The notes under the pieces were generated by a model. The model worked only from the letters and a program-made list of their open reading frames with translations, did no database searches and was not told where the DNA came from. Position numbers and translations under genes: made by a program. Shown one piece after another: positions 7,684 through 15,290 of a DNA stretch of 39,890 nt. Positions within the stretch are counted from its first letter, which is position 1. Each line of letters starts with the position of its first letter. Source of the DNA: Candidatus Methanophagales archaeon (GTDB taxonomy: Archaea > Halobacteriota > Syntropharchaeia > Alkanophagales > Methanospirareceae); contig JAUVZJ010000013.1 in the NCBI GenBank assembly GCA_030602585.1, positions 1-39,890 of the forward strand. Reading direction: 5' to 3'.

Positions 7684-8151
7684 TCATTTTTCATTGTAAG
7701 CAAGTAAAGACCCGTGTTCATCTATCTCACCCGCTTTTATCCTCGTAGAAGAGATTGCCTTTCCATCTGCTGCTTTTAGATGCTCCACCTTCACTATCTT
7801 TATTGGCTTCTTCCCACGCTCTTCTCTGAGCTCGTTTATCTTCAACGCCACATTATACGTTTCTGGCGATATGACAATATAATCAATATCCTCATCTAAG
7901 GTGACGCCATATCTGTCATTTAATTCCACCGTTCTTACCTTTACCCCGTATTCCTTATACATATATTGTCTGACGTTCGCTGTCCTGACTTTGTAAGGAA
8001 GAACTGCTCTGTTCTTATTGGCTCGTGCCATCATATCTGATGTCACGCCTATGACTATTTCGCCGCCTTCGCTCAACTCGTACACCTTTTTCAATAATTT
8101 CTTATGCCCATCGTGCAGCGTGTCAAAAGTGCCACCCATCGCTACTTTCAT
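7684..8151 (-). CDS. coaD: Phosphopantetheine adenylyltransferase, archaeal type
   Basis: This 155-residue nucleotidylyltransferase transfers AMP to 4'-phosphopantetheine to form dephospho-CoA. The N-terminal MGGTFDTLHDGH holds the T/HxGH-type nucleotide-binding motif, and ISSTRIKAGEID near the C-terminus is the ISSTxI signature. Length and motif spacing fit the archaeal PPAT family rather than the bacterial one. A minus-strand TATA (GCTATATAATGG, near 8180-8191) lies about 33 bases before the ATG. It complements the coaBC gene at 38134-39354 in CoA synthesis. Confidence 0.93.
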   Translation of the reverse strand: MKVAMGGTFDTLHDGHKKLLKKVYELSEGGEIVIGVTSDMMARANKNRAVLPYKVRTANVRQYMYKEYGVKVRTVELNDRYGVTLDEDIDYIVISPETYNVALKINELREERGKKPIKIVKVEHLKAADGKAISSTRIKAGEIDEHGSLLAYNEK

Positions 8152-8490
8152 GTTACATTAAAAATGTTTTTTTGCCATTATATAGCTCACCTTTACAAAA
8201 ATAACGAATCCTGGCAATCTTTTTAGCACCTTATAAATGCTCTTTCCCGGCAATTGTCAAAAGAAAGTGCTTCTCAAAATTGGAAGCAGTGAAAAAACCG
8301 AAAAACAGTTTACTAATGTTGACAAAATAATTTACTATCGTGTTATCTTTTTAGGTAAAAAGGAGGGGACTGCGAAGTCTTTTGATCAAACTTTCTTTAA
8401 GTTTGATGGTGCGAATCCATGAGGGGGCTAAAAGGAGAAAGGGAAGGTGGAATAAAAAATGAATAATTACGATGCTTTAAACATTTTGCG
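8152..8490. other. Intergenic region between coaD and the secreted-protein gene
   Basis: No convincing gene. The left end holds the coaD promoter. The middle holds a GACT-GCGA-AGTC hairpin near 8369 and the AT-rich palindrome listed at 8385. A 61-codon open frame across 8237-8422 reads straight through the palindrome and has neither ribosome site nor protein-like composition. The rest (8410-8490) is purine-rich with no recognised feature. Confidence 0.6.
8385..8407. repeat. AT-rich palindrome, CAAACTTTCTT family
   Basis: ATCAAACTT-N5-AAGTTTGAT is a perfect 9-bp inverted repeat. It shares the CAAACTTTCTT core with hairpins at 10332-10350 and the AAACTTTCTTTG core with the palindrome at 11363-11389, so it belongs to a small dispersed family. 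Confidence 0.65.
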
Positions 8491-8567
8491 TTCATCCCCC
8501 CGGATGAAAGTGCCGAGGAGGGGCGCTATAAAAATACCCCCCCCAAAAAAAAAAAATTAGGAGGTGA
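8491..8567 (+). promoter_or_regulatory. Promoter with upstream hairpin and a C8A13 homopolymer tract
   Basis: An inverted repeat TTCATCC-CCCC-GGATGAA (8491-8508) is followed by a G-rich GAGGAGGGGC and a strong TATA box, TATAAAAA (8527-8534). Eight C (8537-8544) and thirteen A (8545-8557) come next, then the ribosome site GGAGGTG (8561-8567), 12 bases before the ATG. The expected start of transcription lies in or just after the A tract. The loop CCCC could pair with the downstream GGGG if transcribed, but the TATA position suggests this upstream part is DNA-level (operator-like). Confidence 0.6.
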
Positions 8568-8579
8568 AAAAAAGAAAAA

Positions 8580-10151
8580 ATGAAAAAAACAAGTAGTAAA
8601 AAGATATTATCAACAACGGTGTTTGTAGCGATGTTAGTGATTTCTGTATTTGCGGTGTTTCCAATGACTGCAAGTGCTGCCCCTCAAGAAGAGATACAGC
8701 AGAGTATTGAAGATGGACTAGCATGGCTGGCAACTCAGCAAAATCAAACCGATGGAAGCTGGGACGGTGGCGTCGGTGTTAATAGTGATATAGGAGCTAC
8801 AGGATTAGTATTGCTGAAATTCATAGACTATGCAAAGGAACAGGACATGAATCCAACCGACCCGACCTATGAGTACAGTGACAACGTAACTAAGGGTCTG
8901 GAGTTTCTGGACAGCCATCTAACGAATGTCTCAGTTGGTACGGGATATGATGGAAATTCAAATGGGAATATGACATACCTTGACGGTTTGCACAAGACAT
9001 ATGTAACCGGCATAGCTACAATGGCTTATTCAGCAAATCCCGATACACCAGCGTATCTGGTGCAGGACTTGACCGACTGGCTGGTCAATGCACAGTGTAA
9101 TGATAGTATGTCCACTTACTATGGTGGTTGGTATTACACTGGGTTCACTTGCATTTCTGCTGATAACAGCAATACAGGGTATGCAACTTTGGGTCTTGGA
9201 TACGCATTGAATTCTGGTGCGACCATTCCAGCCACTACAACCACAGCTCTGAGTTCTTATGTGGACTATATCCAGAACGATCCAGGAGTGACTGATGATG
9301 GAATTGAGGATGCCCCCGATGGTGGTTCAGGATATAGTGGCCCAAGTTCTTGGGTAAATAGCTTGAAGACTGGCAATCTGATCTTTGAAGCCGTGCTCTC
9401 AGGTGATGCTGTTGATTCACAAAGGATACTCAACGCTACTGATTACATAGATAGGCATTGGGATGACGATGTTGAAGGGTGGAAAGGAAACCTATCAGCA
9501 CCAACCCCTTATAACACACAATATCAAGCCACCTACACAATTATGAAGGGGCTGGAAGCTATTGGACTGGATGATCTTAACGGTAAGGACTGGTTTGATG
9601 AAATATCTACAGCTATAGTAGACGAACAATTGCCTGATGGAAACTGGACTAAAGGTCCTAACTATGTATCGGGAGGAGGATACGCCTACATTGCAACCGA
9701 TGAGCTTTGTACTGCATGGGCACTGCTAACCTTGGAAAAAATCACTCCACTAATGCCGATGACACCTGGCAAGGTAACTGGCGGAGGTCAAATCAAAGCA
9801 CCAGTACAGACGGGCGGTAAAAAGGTTGATAAAGCCAGCTTCGGCTTCAACGTGATGTACCAGGAAGGCGATCCAGCACCCAAGGGAGAGCTTGAATACA
9901 TCGACCACGCTACTAAAATGAACGTTCATGCCCATGATATGACTAGTTTGGTTGTATCTGCTGACAAAACTGAGGCTTGGTTTGAAGGGACTTGCACCAT
10001 TGATGGAGTCAGCGGATATACCTTTGAGGCATACGTCCAGGATAACGGCGAACCGGGTAAGAATGATGTGTTCGAAATAACATTGAGCACTGGTTATACA
10101 GCAGGAGGACAATTGCTTAACGGCAACATCCAGATACACAAAAAACCATAA
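8580..10151 (+). CDS. Secreted terpenoid-cyclase/prenyltransferase-fold protein with C-terminal beta domain
   Basis: This 523-residue exported protein is not a known enzyme. A signal peptide covers residues 1-33 (KKT start, hydrophobic core TTVFVAMLVISVFAVF, cleavage near ASA-A). Residues about 40-390 carry repeats of the alpha/alpha-toroid type seen in squalene cyclase and protein prenyltransferase superfamilies (GLAWLATQQNQTDGSWDGG, EQLPDGNWTKG). The C-terminal 125 residues (GKVTGGGQIKAP to the end) resemble a secreted beta-rich module I know as post-COAP-1. There is no PGF-CTERM anchor or LPXTG-like tail. Many N-x-S/T sites suggest glycosylation. The promoter has unusual homopolymers. It may be a cell-surface or matrix protein; function is unknown. 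Confidence 0.8.
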   Translation: MKKTSSKKILSTTVFVAMLVISVFAVFPMTASAAPQEEIQQSIEDGLAWLATQQNQTDGSWDGGVGVNSDIGATGLVLLKFIDYAKEQDMNPTDPTYEYSDNVTKGLEFLDSHLTNVSVGTGYDGNSNGNMTYLDGLHKTYVTGIATMAYSANPDTPAYLVQDLTDWLVNAQCNDSMSTYYGGWYYTGFTCISADNSNTGYATLGLGYALNSGATIPATTTTALSSYVDYIQNDPGVTDDGIEDAPDGGSGYSGPSSWVNSLKTGNLIFEAVLSGDAVDSQRILNATDYIDRHWDDDVEGWKGNLSAPTPYNTQYQATYTIMKGLEAIGLDDLNGKDWFDEISTAIVDEQLPDGNWTKGPNYVSGGGYAYIATDELCTAWALLTLEKITPLMPMTPGKVTGGGQIKAPVQTGGKKVDKASFGFNVMYQEGDPAPKGELEYIDHATKMNVHAHDMTSLVVSADKTEAWFEGTCTIDGVSGYTFEAYVQDNGEPGKNDVFEITLSTGYTAGGQLLNGNIQIHKKP

Positions 10152-10288
10152 TAGAAGAAATCAAAGCGAATAGAATACCTGAAAATATACGATTGGGAAA
10201 TGGTATAGGGAAATACCCTATACTTTTTTCTTTTTTGAGAGAAACCAAACTATGGTTTAAACAATCTGAGATGCACGGGAATTTGCCC

Positions 10289-10350
10289 ATCAAACTTTTT
10301 AAAAAAAAAGTTTGATCGAAATATTTCGCAGCAAACTTTCTTAAAGTTTG
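10289..10350. repeat. Three consecutive AT-rich hairpins between convergent genes
   Basis: The stems are ATCAAACTTTTT with AAAAAGTTTGAT (10289-10316, 12 bp), the perfect palindrome CGAAATATTTCG (10317-10328), and CAAACTTT-CTT-AAAGTTTG (10332-10350). They sit between the ends of the secreted-protein gene and the UbiA gene. They could act as a bidirectional terminator as well as belong to the CAAACTTTCTT palindrome family. Confidence 0.7.
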
Positions 10351-10367
10351 ATTCAATAACACAAAAT

Positions 10368-11246
10368 TTACAAGCGAACCAAAGCACCGCAAACAAATGC
10401 AATTAACCCGATAACAAGTGCTATTAACGTCTCTTTCCTCATATAGTTATAGTCTATATCCGCACCTTTTCGCAGTTCAAAACACGTGTGCACAAACAGC
10501 GCATCCGCTACCATCACAGGGAGCAGATATGCAAAATTAAAGTTGTAAGTGGTATCGCTCAGGAAAAAAGGTATCACACTCATTATAACTGCGAGTGAAT
10601 AAGCACAAACTGTAATTAACTTCGCTTTCTCCACCCCGTATACCCGTGCAACACTCCTTATGTTCCGTAGAGCATCGCCTTTTACGTCTGCTATGTCCTT
10701 CATCACTTCTCTTCCGAAACCTGCAAGAAAAGCAATGGAAGAAAGGATAAGTAGCGCCGTTCCTATTCTTCCCTGTTCTGCGATTAACCCGCCGAAGATA
10801 AAAGGAACTGCCATCGTAAATGCGATATAAATATTACTTACTGCGAAGAATTCCTTTATTTTCACGTCGTAAAGAATACCCAGCACAGCTAATATAAGTG
10901 CTAAGAGGAATAAGATAGGGGTCTTCAGGAATACTGCAAGGAATACTGCGAATATAATACCGAGTGCAGTGGCGACGCAAGCAATCAGTAACGCCTCCTC
11001 TTTTCTTATCTCTCCTCTCACCAGCGGTCTATCCATCCTCCGGTTAGCAATGTCTGATTCCAGGTCACAATAATCGTTTAACGCAAACGTGCCTGCTTGA
11101 ATGAAAAGAGCGGTAAAGAAGCCAAAAATCGCAGTTTCATAAACTCTCCCGCCCGCTATGACTATCCCTATTATCACACCAAATCCATACATCAACCCAT
11201 GCTCCGCCCTCGTTAATTCCCAGATGGTTTTTATTTTGCGTATCAT
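10368..11246 (-). CDS. UbiA-family prenyltransferase
   Basis: This 292-residue integral membrane protein has about eight or nine hydrophobic helices. Both Asp-rich Mg-prenyl-diphosphate motifs are present: NDYCDLESDIANRRMDRPL (about residues 57-75) and GREVMKDIADVKGD (about 177-190). The second motif is close to that of archaeal digeranylgeranylglyceryl phosphate synthase, which adds the second geranylgeranyl chain in archaeal lipid synthesis; that is the most likely role. A quinone or other prenyl acceptor remains possible because the first motif (NDYCDLESD) has changes. It probably acts in the cytoplasmic membrane. Confidence 0.85.
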   Translation of the reverse strand: MIRKIKTIWELTRAEHGLMYGFGVIIGIVIAGGRVYETAIFGFFTALFIQAGTFALNDYCDLESDIANRRMDRPLVRGEIRKEEALLIACVATALGIIFAVFLAVFLKTPILFLLALILAVLGILYDVKIKEFFAVSNIYIAFTMAVPFIFGGLIAEQGRIGTALLILSSIAFLAGFGREVMKDIADVKGDALRNIRSVARVYGVEKAKLITVCAYSLAVIMSVIPFFLSDTTYNFNFAYLLPVMVADALFVHTCFELRKGADIDYNYMRKETLIALVIGLIAFVCGALVRL

Positions 11247-11262
11247 AGACCTTTTTTTATTT

Positions 11263-11339
11263 GTTTACCGCCGAGAGCGCGGAGATAAGGTAACTGATTT
11301 TCCTGACTCTCTGTGTTCTCTGCGTGCTCCGCGGTAAAC
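11263..11339. repeat. Interspersed repeat with GTTTACCGC/GCGGTAAAC ends
   Basis: Perfect 9-bp terminal inverted repeats GTTTACCGC (11263-11271) and GCGGTAAAC (11331-11339) enclose a spacer containing CTCTGTGTTCTCTGCGTGCTCC. The CGCAGAGAACACAGAGAG pattern on the minus strand resembles short intergenic repeats I have seen in several archaeal and bacterial genomes. It lies between the UbiA gene and tRNA-Arg and contains no gene. Confidence 0.65.
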
Positions 11340-11362
11340 CAAAAGAATTTAATCTCATAAAT

Positions 11363-11389
11363 AAAACTTTCTTTGCCAAAGAAAGTTTT
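11363..11389 (-). repeat. Perfect 27-base palindrome abutting the tRNA-Arg 3' end
   Basis: AAAACTTTCTTTG-C-CAAAGAAAGTTTT is a 13-bp inverted repeat with one central base. It ends 3 bases beyond the 3' end of tRNA-Arg, so on the minus strand it could stop transcription of the tRNA. Its core AAACTTTCTTT links it to the palindromes at 8385 and 10332. Confidence 0.7.
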
Positions 11390-11392
11390 AAG

Positions 11393-11464
11393 CGGAGTCG
11401 CTGGGATTCGAACCCAGGTCGTCAGGTCCGGAACCTGACAGGATATCCTCTACCCTACGACCCC
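11393..11464 (-). tRNA. tRNA-Arg (anticodon CCG)
   Basis: The 72-base gene folds into a full cloverleaf. The acceptor is GGGGTCG with CGACTCC, the anticodon stem TCAGG/CCTGA with loop TTCCGGA (anticodon CCG, reading CGG), and the T arm CTGGG-TTCGAAT-CCCAG. The discriminator is G73 and CCA is not encoded. A20 follows G18G19 in the D loop, as expected for arginine tRNAs. The D stem has a T13-T22 mismatch. Position 3-70 is a G-U wobble, unusual for a non-alanine tRNA. It follows pgk by 45 bases on the same strand. Confidence 0.93.
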
Positions 11465-11509
11465 TCGTTCATGGCGTTACAAAATGGATTTTCAATTTGC
11501 ATTTTGCAA

Positions 11510-12712
11510 TTAACGTCTCTTTAACACCGCTATCCCGGGCAGACGATTCCCTAAGAGATACCGCAGGAATGCACCTCCCGCAAGGCTAACATGGGCATTC
11601 GCCATCTCTCTTTTATCCATTCCCACATCGCTTATCGCCGCCGATGTATGCCCACCACCGAGTATAGAGAAAGCATCTGAATTTGAAATTGCTTTAAAAA
11701 TCTCTCTTGTGCCTTTCGCAAAGTCTTCCTTCTCATAAAACCCCGCAGGTCCTTTCATTATCACCGTTCTCGCATTTTTTATTATTTCTGAATATTTCTC
11801 AATCGTTTTCTGCCCTATATCGTATATTGGTTGGTTTGGCTTTACCTGTTCCACGGGAATTTCTTCTCTCTTACCTTCCAGCTCAATTGCGAGATCCCAG
11901 GGATACTTTATTTTATTACCCGCTCTTTCCTGTATACGCTTCGCTCTACTCACGCTCTCTAAAAGGGATTTATCTACTTTCATCGGAATCATACCGTTCG
12001 CGTACATGAAAAGATTTCCAATTCCACCTGCTGTAAGTATGTAATCCACTTTTCTCGAGTCCAATGCAAACTCTATTATATCAAATACCTCTTCTGGTTT
12101 CACACCTCCAAGAACATACACACACGGTCTTTCTATGCGGTGGACCGCTCGTTCCAGAGCGCTCAGCTCGCTTTCCATCAATCTGCCCACACCAGCATCT
12201 AATACCTTTGGAAATCCAACCACTGATGCATGCGTCCTGTGAGCCACCGAGAACGCATCATTTATGTAAATATCGGCGAGCGGGGCAAGTCTTTGTACAA
12301 AAACCGATTTTGAATGCCCTTCCGGCGTTTTGTCAAGTGTCTCCTCTGCAAGCATTCTCACGTTATCAAGCAATAAAACTTCACCATTATCAAGATTTCT
12401 TATCGCCGCTCGCGCAGCAGGTCCTATTATGTCATCAATATACGTTAAATCCACGATTTTACTGAGCAATTGCGCATGCTGCTCCAGCGGTAGGAAATCA
12501 TTACCGCCCGCGCGTCCCTGATGTGCGAGGATAACAACCTTTGCTTTACCCTCTGAAAGTTCACGTATCGTCTTTGCATTCTCCACTATCCGTTCCTTCA
12601 TCTGCACTTTGCCATCTATAACTACGGAGTTGAGATCTGCTCTGAAAAGCACTGTTTTCCCCGCTACATCAAAATCATCCAATGTCAAAACTTCTAACTC
12701 TTCACCCATCAT
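11510..12712 (-). CDS. pgk: 3-phosphoglycerate kinase, archaeal type
   Basis: This 400-residue enzyme interconverts 1,3-bisphosphoglycerate + ADP and 3-phosphoglycerate + ATP. Visible landmarks are FRADLNSVVIDGKV near the N-terminus, the archaeal-style AHQGRAGGNDF, YINDAFSVAHRTHASVVGFP (substrate-binding Arg/His), and the nucleotide loop SILGGGHTSAAISDVG near residue 355. The start follows an AAGG ribosome site. It lies 38 bases downstream of gap on the same strand, giving a gap-pgk operon. In an anaerobic methane oxidiser this pair most likely works in gluconeogenesis. Confidence 0.96.
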   Translation of the reverse strand: MMGEELEVLTLDDFDVAGKTVLFRADLNSVVIDGKVQMKERIVENAKTIRELSEGKAKVVILAHQGRAGGNDFLPLEQHAQLLSKIVDLTYIDDIIGPAARAAIRNLDNGEVLLLDNVRMLAEETLDKTPEGHSKSVFVQRLAPLADIYINDAFSVAHRTHASVVGFPKVLDAGVGRLMESELSALERAVHRIERPCVYVLGGVKPEEVFDIIEFALDSRKVDYILTAGGIGNLFMYANGMIPMKVDKSLLESVSRAKRIQERAGNKIKYPWDLAIELEGKREEIPVEQVKPNQPIYDIGQKTIEKYSEIIKNARTVIMKGPAGFYEKEDFAKGTREIFKAISNSDAFSILGGGHTSAAISDVGMDKREMANAHVSLAGGAFLRYLLGNRLPGIAVLKRR

Positions 12713-12750
12713 CCTTAGCTCTCCCCTACTTTAAATACTTCGGACTCACA

Positions 12751-13773
12751 TCACAATCCCAGCTCGGCTATCCGCTTTATCATATCCACTACTCTGCACG
12801 AGTAGCCCCATTCATTATCATACCACGCAAGCACTTTCACGAAATTGCCTTTACCGCCAATCACATTTGTATACTCCGCATCAACAATGGAAGAATAGTT
12901 TGAGCCGATGTAATCTATGGAGACAAGAGGTTCATAAGAAACGGCGAGAATACCGCTCAAAGAAGATTGCGACGCTTTCTCAAGAGCACCGTTAACCTCT
13001 TCCCGCGTAACTTCGCTCCCCAACTCTGCCACGAGGTCAACCACGGAAACGTTAAATGTCGGAACTCTCAATGCTATTCCATCCATTTTCCCGGCTAACG
13101 AGGGTAACACGATACCCACCGCTGCCGCTGCTCCGGTTGTCGTTGGTATTATGGACATCGCCGCCGCACGTGCCCTTCTCAAGTCCTTATGCCGTCCATC
13201 GAGAATCTTCTGGTCGTTTGTGTAAGAATGTATAGTAGTCATAAAGCCCCTATTTATGCCAAACGCGTCGTTCAATACCTTTGCCACTGGCGCCAGACAA
13301 TTGGTGGTACAGGAGGCAAGCGAAATTATGTTATGCTTAGCATGGTCGTACATCTCGTCATTAACACCAGGAACAATAGTTACATCAGGTTCCTTCGCGG
13401 GCGCTGTTATTATCACCTTTTTGCACCCCGCTTCGAGATGTTTCGATGCATTCTTCCTATCTCGAAACGCTCCCGTAGATTCTACTACCAAATCCACGCC
13501 TAAATCACCCCAGGGCAACTTCTCAAGGTCGGTTTCCGCCAATATCTTTATCTCTTTTCCATTTACCATTAACGTGTTCTTGTCTTTACCCGCTCTTACC
13601 TCGGCATCAAAAATACCGTGCACGGAATCATACTTCAAGAGATGTGCCACCCAGGAAGCCTCCGCAGCTCGGCTATTTAGTGCCACAACATCTATGTCTG
13701 ATTTGTCCCGTAGCGCTGATCTAAATAGAATTCGCCCTATTCTACCCCATCCATTTATCGCTACTTTCATCAT
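12751..13773 (-). CDS. gap: Glyceraldehyde-3-phosphate dehydrogenase, bacterial (class I) type
   Basis: This 340-residue NAD(P)-dependent phosphorylating GAPDH has N-terminal Rossmann motif VAINGWGRIGR, catalytic Cys in ASCTTNCLAP (about residue 153) and catalytic His in TTIHSYTNDQ. Loops characteristic of bacterial GapA follow (RRARAAAMSIIPTTTGAA, WYDNEWGYSCRVVDM). Typical archaeal GAPDH (class II) lacks these motifs, so the gene probably came from bacteria, whereas its operon partner pgk is archaeal in style. A TATA box at 13791-13803 lies one leaderless distance before the start codon. Confidence 0.96.
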   Translation of the reverse strand: MMKVAINGWGRIGRILFRSALRDKSDIDVVALNSRAAEASWVAHLLKYDSVHGIFDAEVRAGKDKNTLMVNGKEIKILAETDLEKLPWGDLGVDLVVESTGAFRDRKNASKHLEAGCKKVIITAPAKEPDVTIVPGVNDEMYDHAKHNIISLASCTTNCLAPVAKVLNDAFGINRGFMTTIHSYTNDQKILDGRHKDLRRARAAAMSIIPTTTGAAAAVGIVLPSLAGKMDGIALRVPTFNVSVVDLVAELGSEVTREEVNGALEKASQSSLSGILAVSYEPLVSIDYIGSNYSSIVDAEYTNVIGGKGNFVKVLAWYDNEWGYSCRVVDMIKRIAELGL

Positions 13774-13790
13774 ATAAAGTCATTTACTGT

Positions 13791-13803
13791 CTTTTTATAT
13801 AAA
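13791..13803 (-). promoter_or_regulatory. TATA box of the gap-pgk operon
   Basis: On the minus strand TTTATATAAAAAG is centred about 24 bases before the gap ATG at 13773, so the transcript is probably leaderless. It sits directly after the stop of the upstream TctA-like gene (13812), which separates the two transcription units. Confidence 0.55.
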
Positions 13804-13811
13804 TATAATCT

Positions 13812-15146
13812 TTAGATCTGCCACAGCCATACAATTATCGGCAATAGCAAAGCGCCCATGCAATTGCTCCTCCGCACGCCGAAATAAATCGGGATAAGAC
13901 CTATGCACATGGCTACGAGAAGAACCAGCAATCCTAAAGCACCGGTAAAAAGGAAAACAAGCACAAAAAGGAAAATTGCAATGCCGATAAGCATCTTTCG
14001 ATACGGTATTTTCACGAAGAACAACGCGAATTGCTTTCCCATGTATTTTGTAATGAAAAAAGAGAATGCGGATGCAATTAAAGCCGCTATTAGCAAGTAA
14101 ACCAATGCCAAAGGCGGAATGACCATTTCCCATGATTGAACTTGTAAGAGTTGGCTTATTGCTATCGTTGCTCCGCTTCTCGCTCGAAAAATAAGAAATA
14201 GCGTCGCCAGGCAGAAAATTACGTTTGCCGTGTTAACACCGCTTAAAGTCATAATTACCTGCTCTGGCTCCCTGGTTCTTCTTGCAAGCATAGCCATTAC
14301 AGTTGCGTGTGCAGAAGTTATGCCGGGCAGGACGCTAACCAGCGAGCCAAAAGCCGAGCCTGACATAACGGATTTCATAATTTCTCCTTTCTCCATTACC
14401 GGCTCCTCTATCCTTTGCTCCGGTATCTCCGGCGTGTAAAACAGCGAAAATATGATGGCTGAGAGTCCGAATAAACCTGTAAGTGCAGGAAAAAGCATGG
14501 AAGACCGAAAAAAGAATGGCGGGTGCACCGGTATGTTCAGTATCACATAACCAAACAATCCGGAGAGGATAAAGACAAAGGAAGAAAGAAGAATAGCCTT
14601 GTATGCTTCCATCCTTTCACTGAAACTCTCTGTGAGAATAAACAAGGTAGTTATTCCAATGAGTATATAAAGCATCTGGCTCCGAAGGATTTCGTAGAAT
14701 TGCAAAGAGGAGAAGATGAAATAGAACGGAATAAGGAGGAGGAAAGAGAAAATAACCGCACCGAAACTGCCCATTACCGAAAGAACCGTTGCTTCATAAG
14801 CGCGGCCTTCCAGCAGTAAACGGTGTGCAGGCAGCAAACTGAGTGCAGTATCTCCTTCAGGCGCGCCTATAAATGCCGCGGGTATGAAACTCAAAAAGGT
14901 ATGCGCTACGGAAGCAGAGAGTATGATAGAAGCAACAAGGATAAGTATGGTTTCAGAAGGGACAAAAGCATTTAAAAAATGCAGCTCTGCTAATATTATA
15001 GGCGAGATGGAGAGAAGGATAACGGCGACGTTATTTGGATGAAAGCCCGGAACAAGTCCTGTTATTGTGCCGAACAGCACGCCGAGCATTGAAAATGCAA
15101 AGAGCAATAGTAACGACAACGGCAACAGCAAAAATAAGTCCATCAT
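13812..15146 (-). CDS. TctA/DUF112-family membrane transporter
   Basis: This 444-residue protein has about ten to twelve hydrophobic segments and very few charged residues. The N-terminal GTITGLVPGFHPNNVAVILL matches the archaeal branch of the TctA family (tripartite tricarboxylate transporter large permease), whose members carry a G-x-TGL-x-PG-x-H-x-N loop. A second related loop, SVLPGITSAHATVMAMLA, occurs near residue 271, consistent with the internal repeat of the family. No TctB or TctC partner is nearby, as is usual for archaeal members. Substrate is unknown. Confidence 0.8.
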   Translation of the reverse strand: MMDLFLLLPLSLLLLFAFSMLGVLFGTITGLVPGFHPNNVAVILLSISPIILAELHFLNAFVPSETILILVASIILSASVAHTFLSFIPAAFIGAPEGDTALSLLPAHRLLLEGRAYEATVLSVMGSFGAVIFSFLLLIPFYFIFSSLQFYEILRSQMLYILIGITTLFILTESFSERMEAYKAILLSSFVFILSGLFGYVILNIPVHPPFFFRSSMLFPALTGLFGLSAIIFSLFYTPEIPEQRIEEPVMEKGEIMKSVMSGSAFGSLVSVLPGITSAHATVMAMLARRTREPEQVIMTLSGVNTANVIFCLATLFLIFRARSGATIAISQLLQVQSWEMVIPPLALVYLLIAALIASAFSFFITKYMGKQFALFFVKIPYRKMLIGIAIFLFVLVFLFTGALGLLVLLVAMCIGLIPIYFGVRRSNCMGALLLPIIVWLWQI

Positions 15147-15229
15147 TGTTCAGTCCATCGCATATAATGTCCTCCAAAAGTTTTTAAACCCTTTTCTTTT
15201 ATAAAGAAAAAATATTTTTTTAGTAAAGT

Positions 15230-15270
15230 AAGCCCTTTCGGGGCTTGCGGGGACGCGGCCGGAGCCCGCG
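15230..15270. repeat. GC-rich two-hairpin repeat, copy 1
   Basis: Hairpin AAGCCC-TTTCG-GGGCTT (15230-15246) is followed by GCGGGGA and hairpin CGCGG-N7-CCGCG (15254-15270). It has the layout of the copies at 32848-32889 and 36821-36861, but the second stem is changed on both sides (CGCGG/CCGCG instead of GTGGG/CCCAC on the opposite strand), preserving pairing. It ends 20 bases before the ATG of the DUF1786 gene. Confidence 0.75.
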
Positions 15271-15290
15271 ATTGCGAAGCAAAAAAGTTT

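Noticed and set aside
8237-8422. 61-codon open frame upstream of the secreted-protein gene
   Set aside because: It reads through a palindromic repeat, lacks a ribosome site and has no protein-like pattern.
8491-8525. Hairpin plus GGGG that could form a pseudoknot riboswitch upstream of the secreted-protein gene
   Set aside because: The strong TATA box lies downstream of it, so it is probably not in that transcript, and it matches no riboswitch class I know. Kept only as a promoter-level inverted repeat.
10117-10392. Minus-strand 91-codon open frame between the secreted-protein gene and the UbiA gene
   Set aside because: It covers the three AT-rich hairpins and the ends of both genes; no coding signature.
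13903-14819. Several small plus-strand open frames opposite the TctA-like gene
   Set aside because: They are antisense shadows of a hydrophobic membrane-protein gene.
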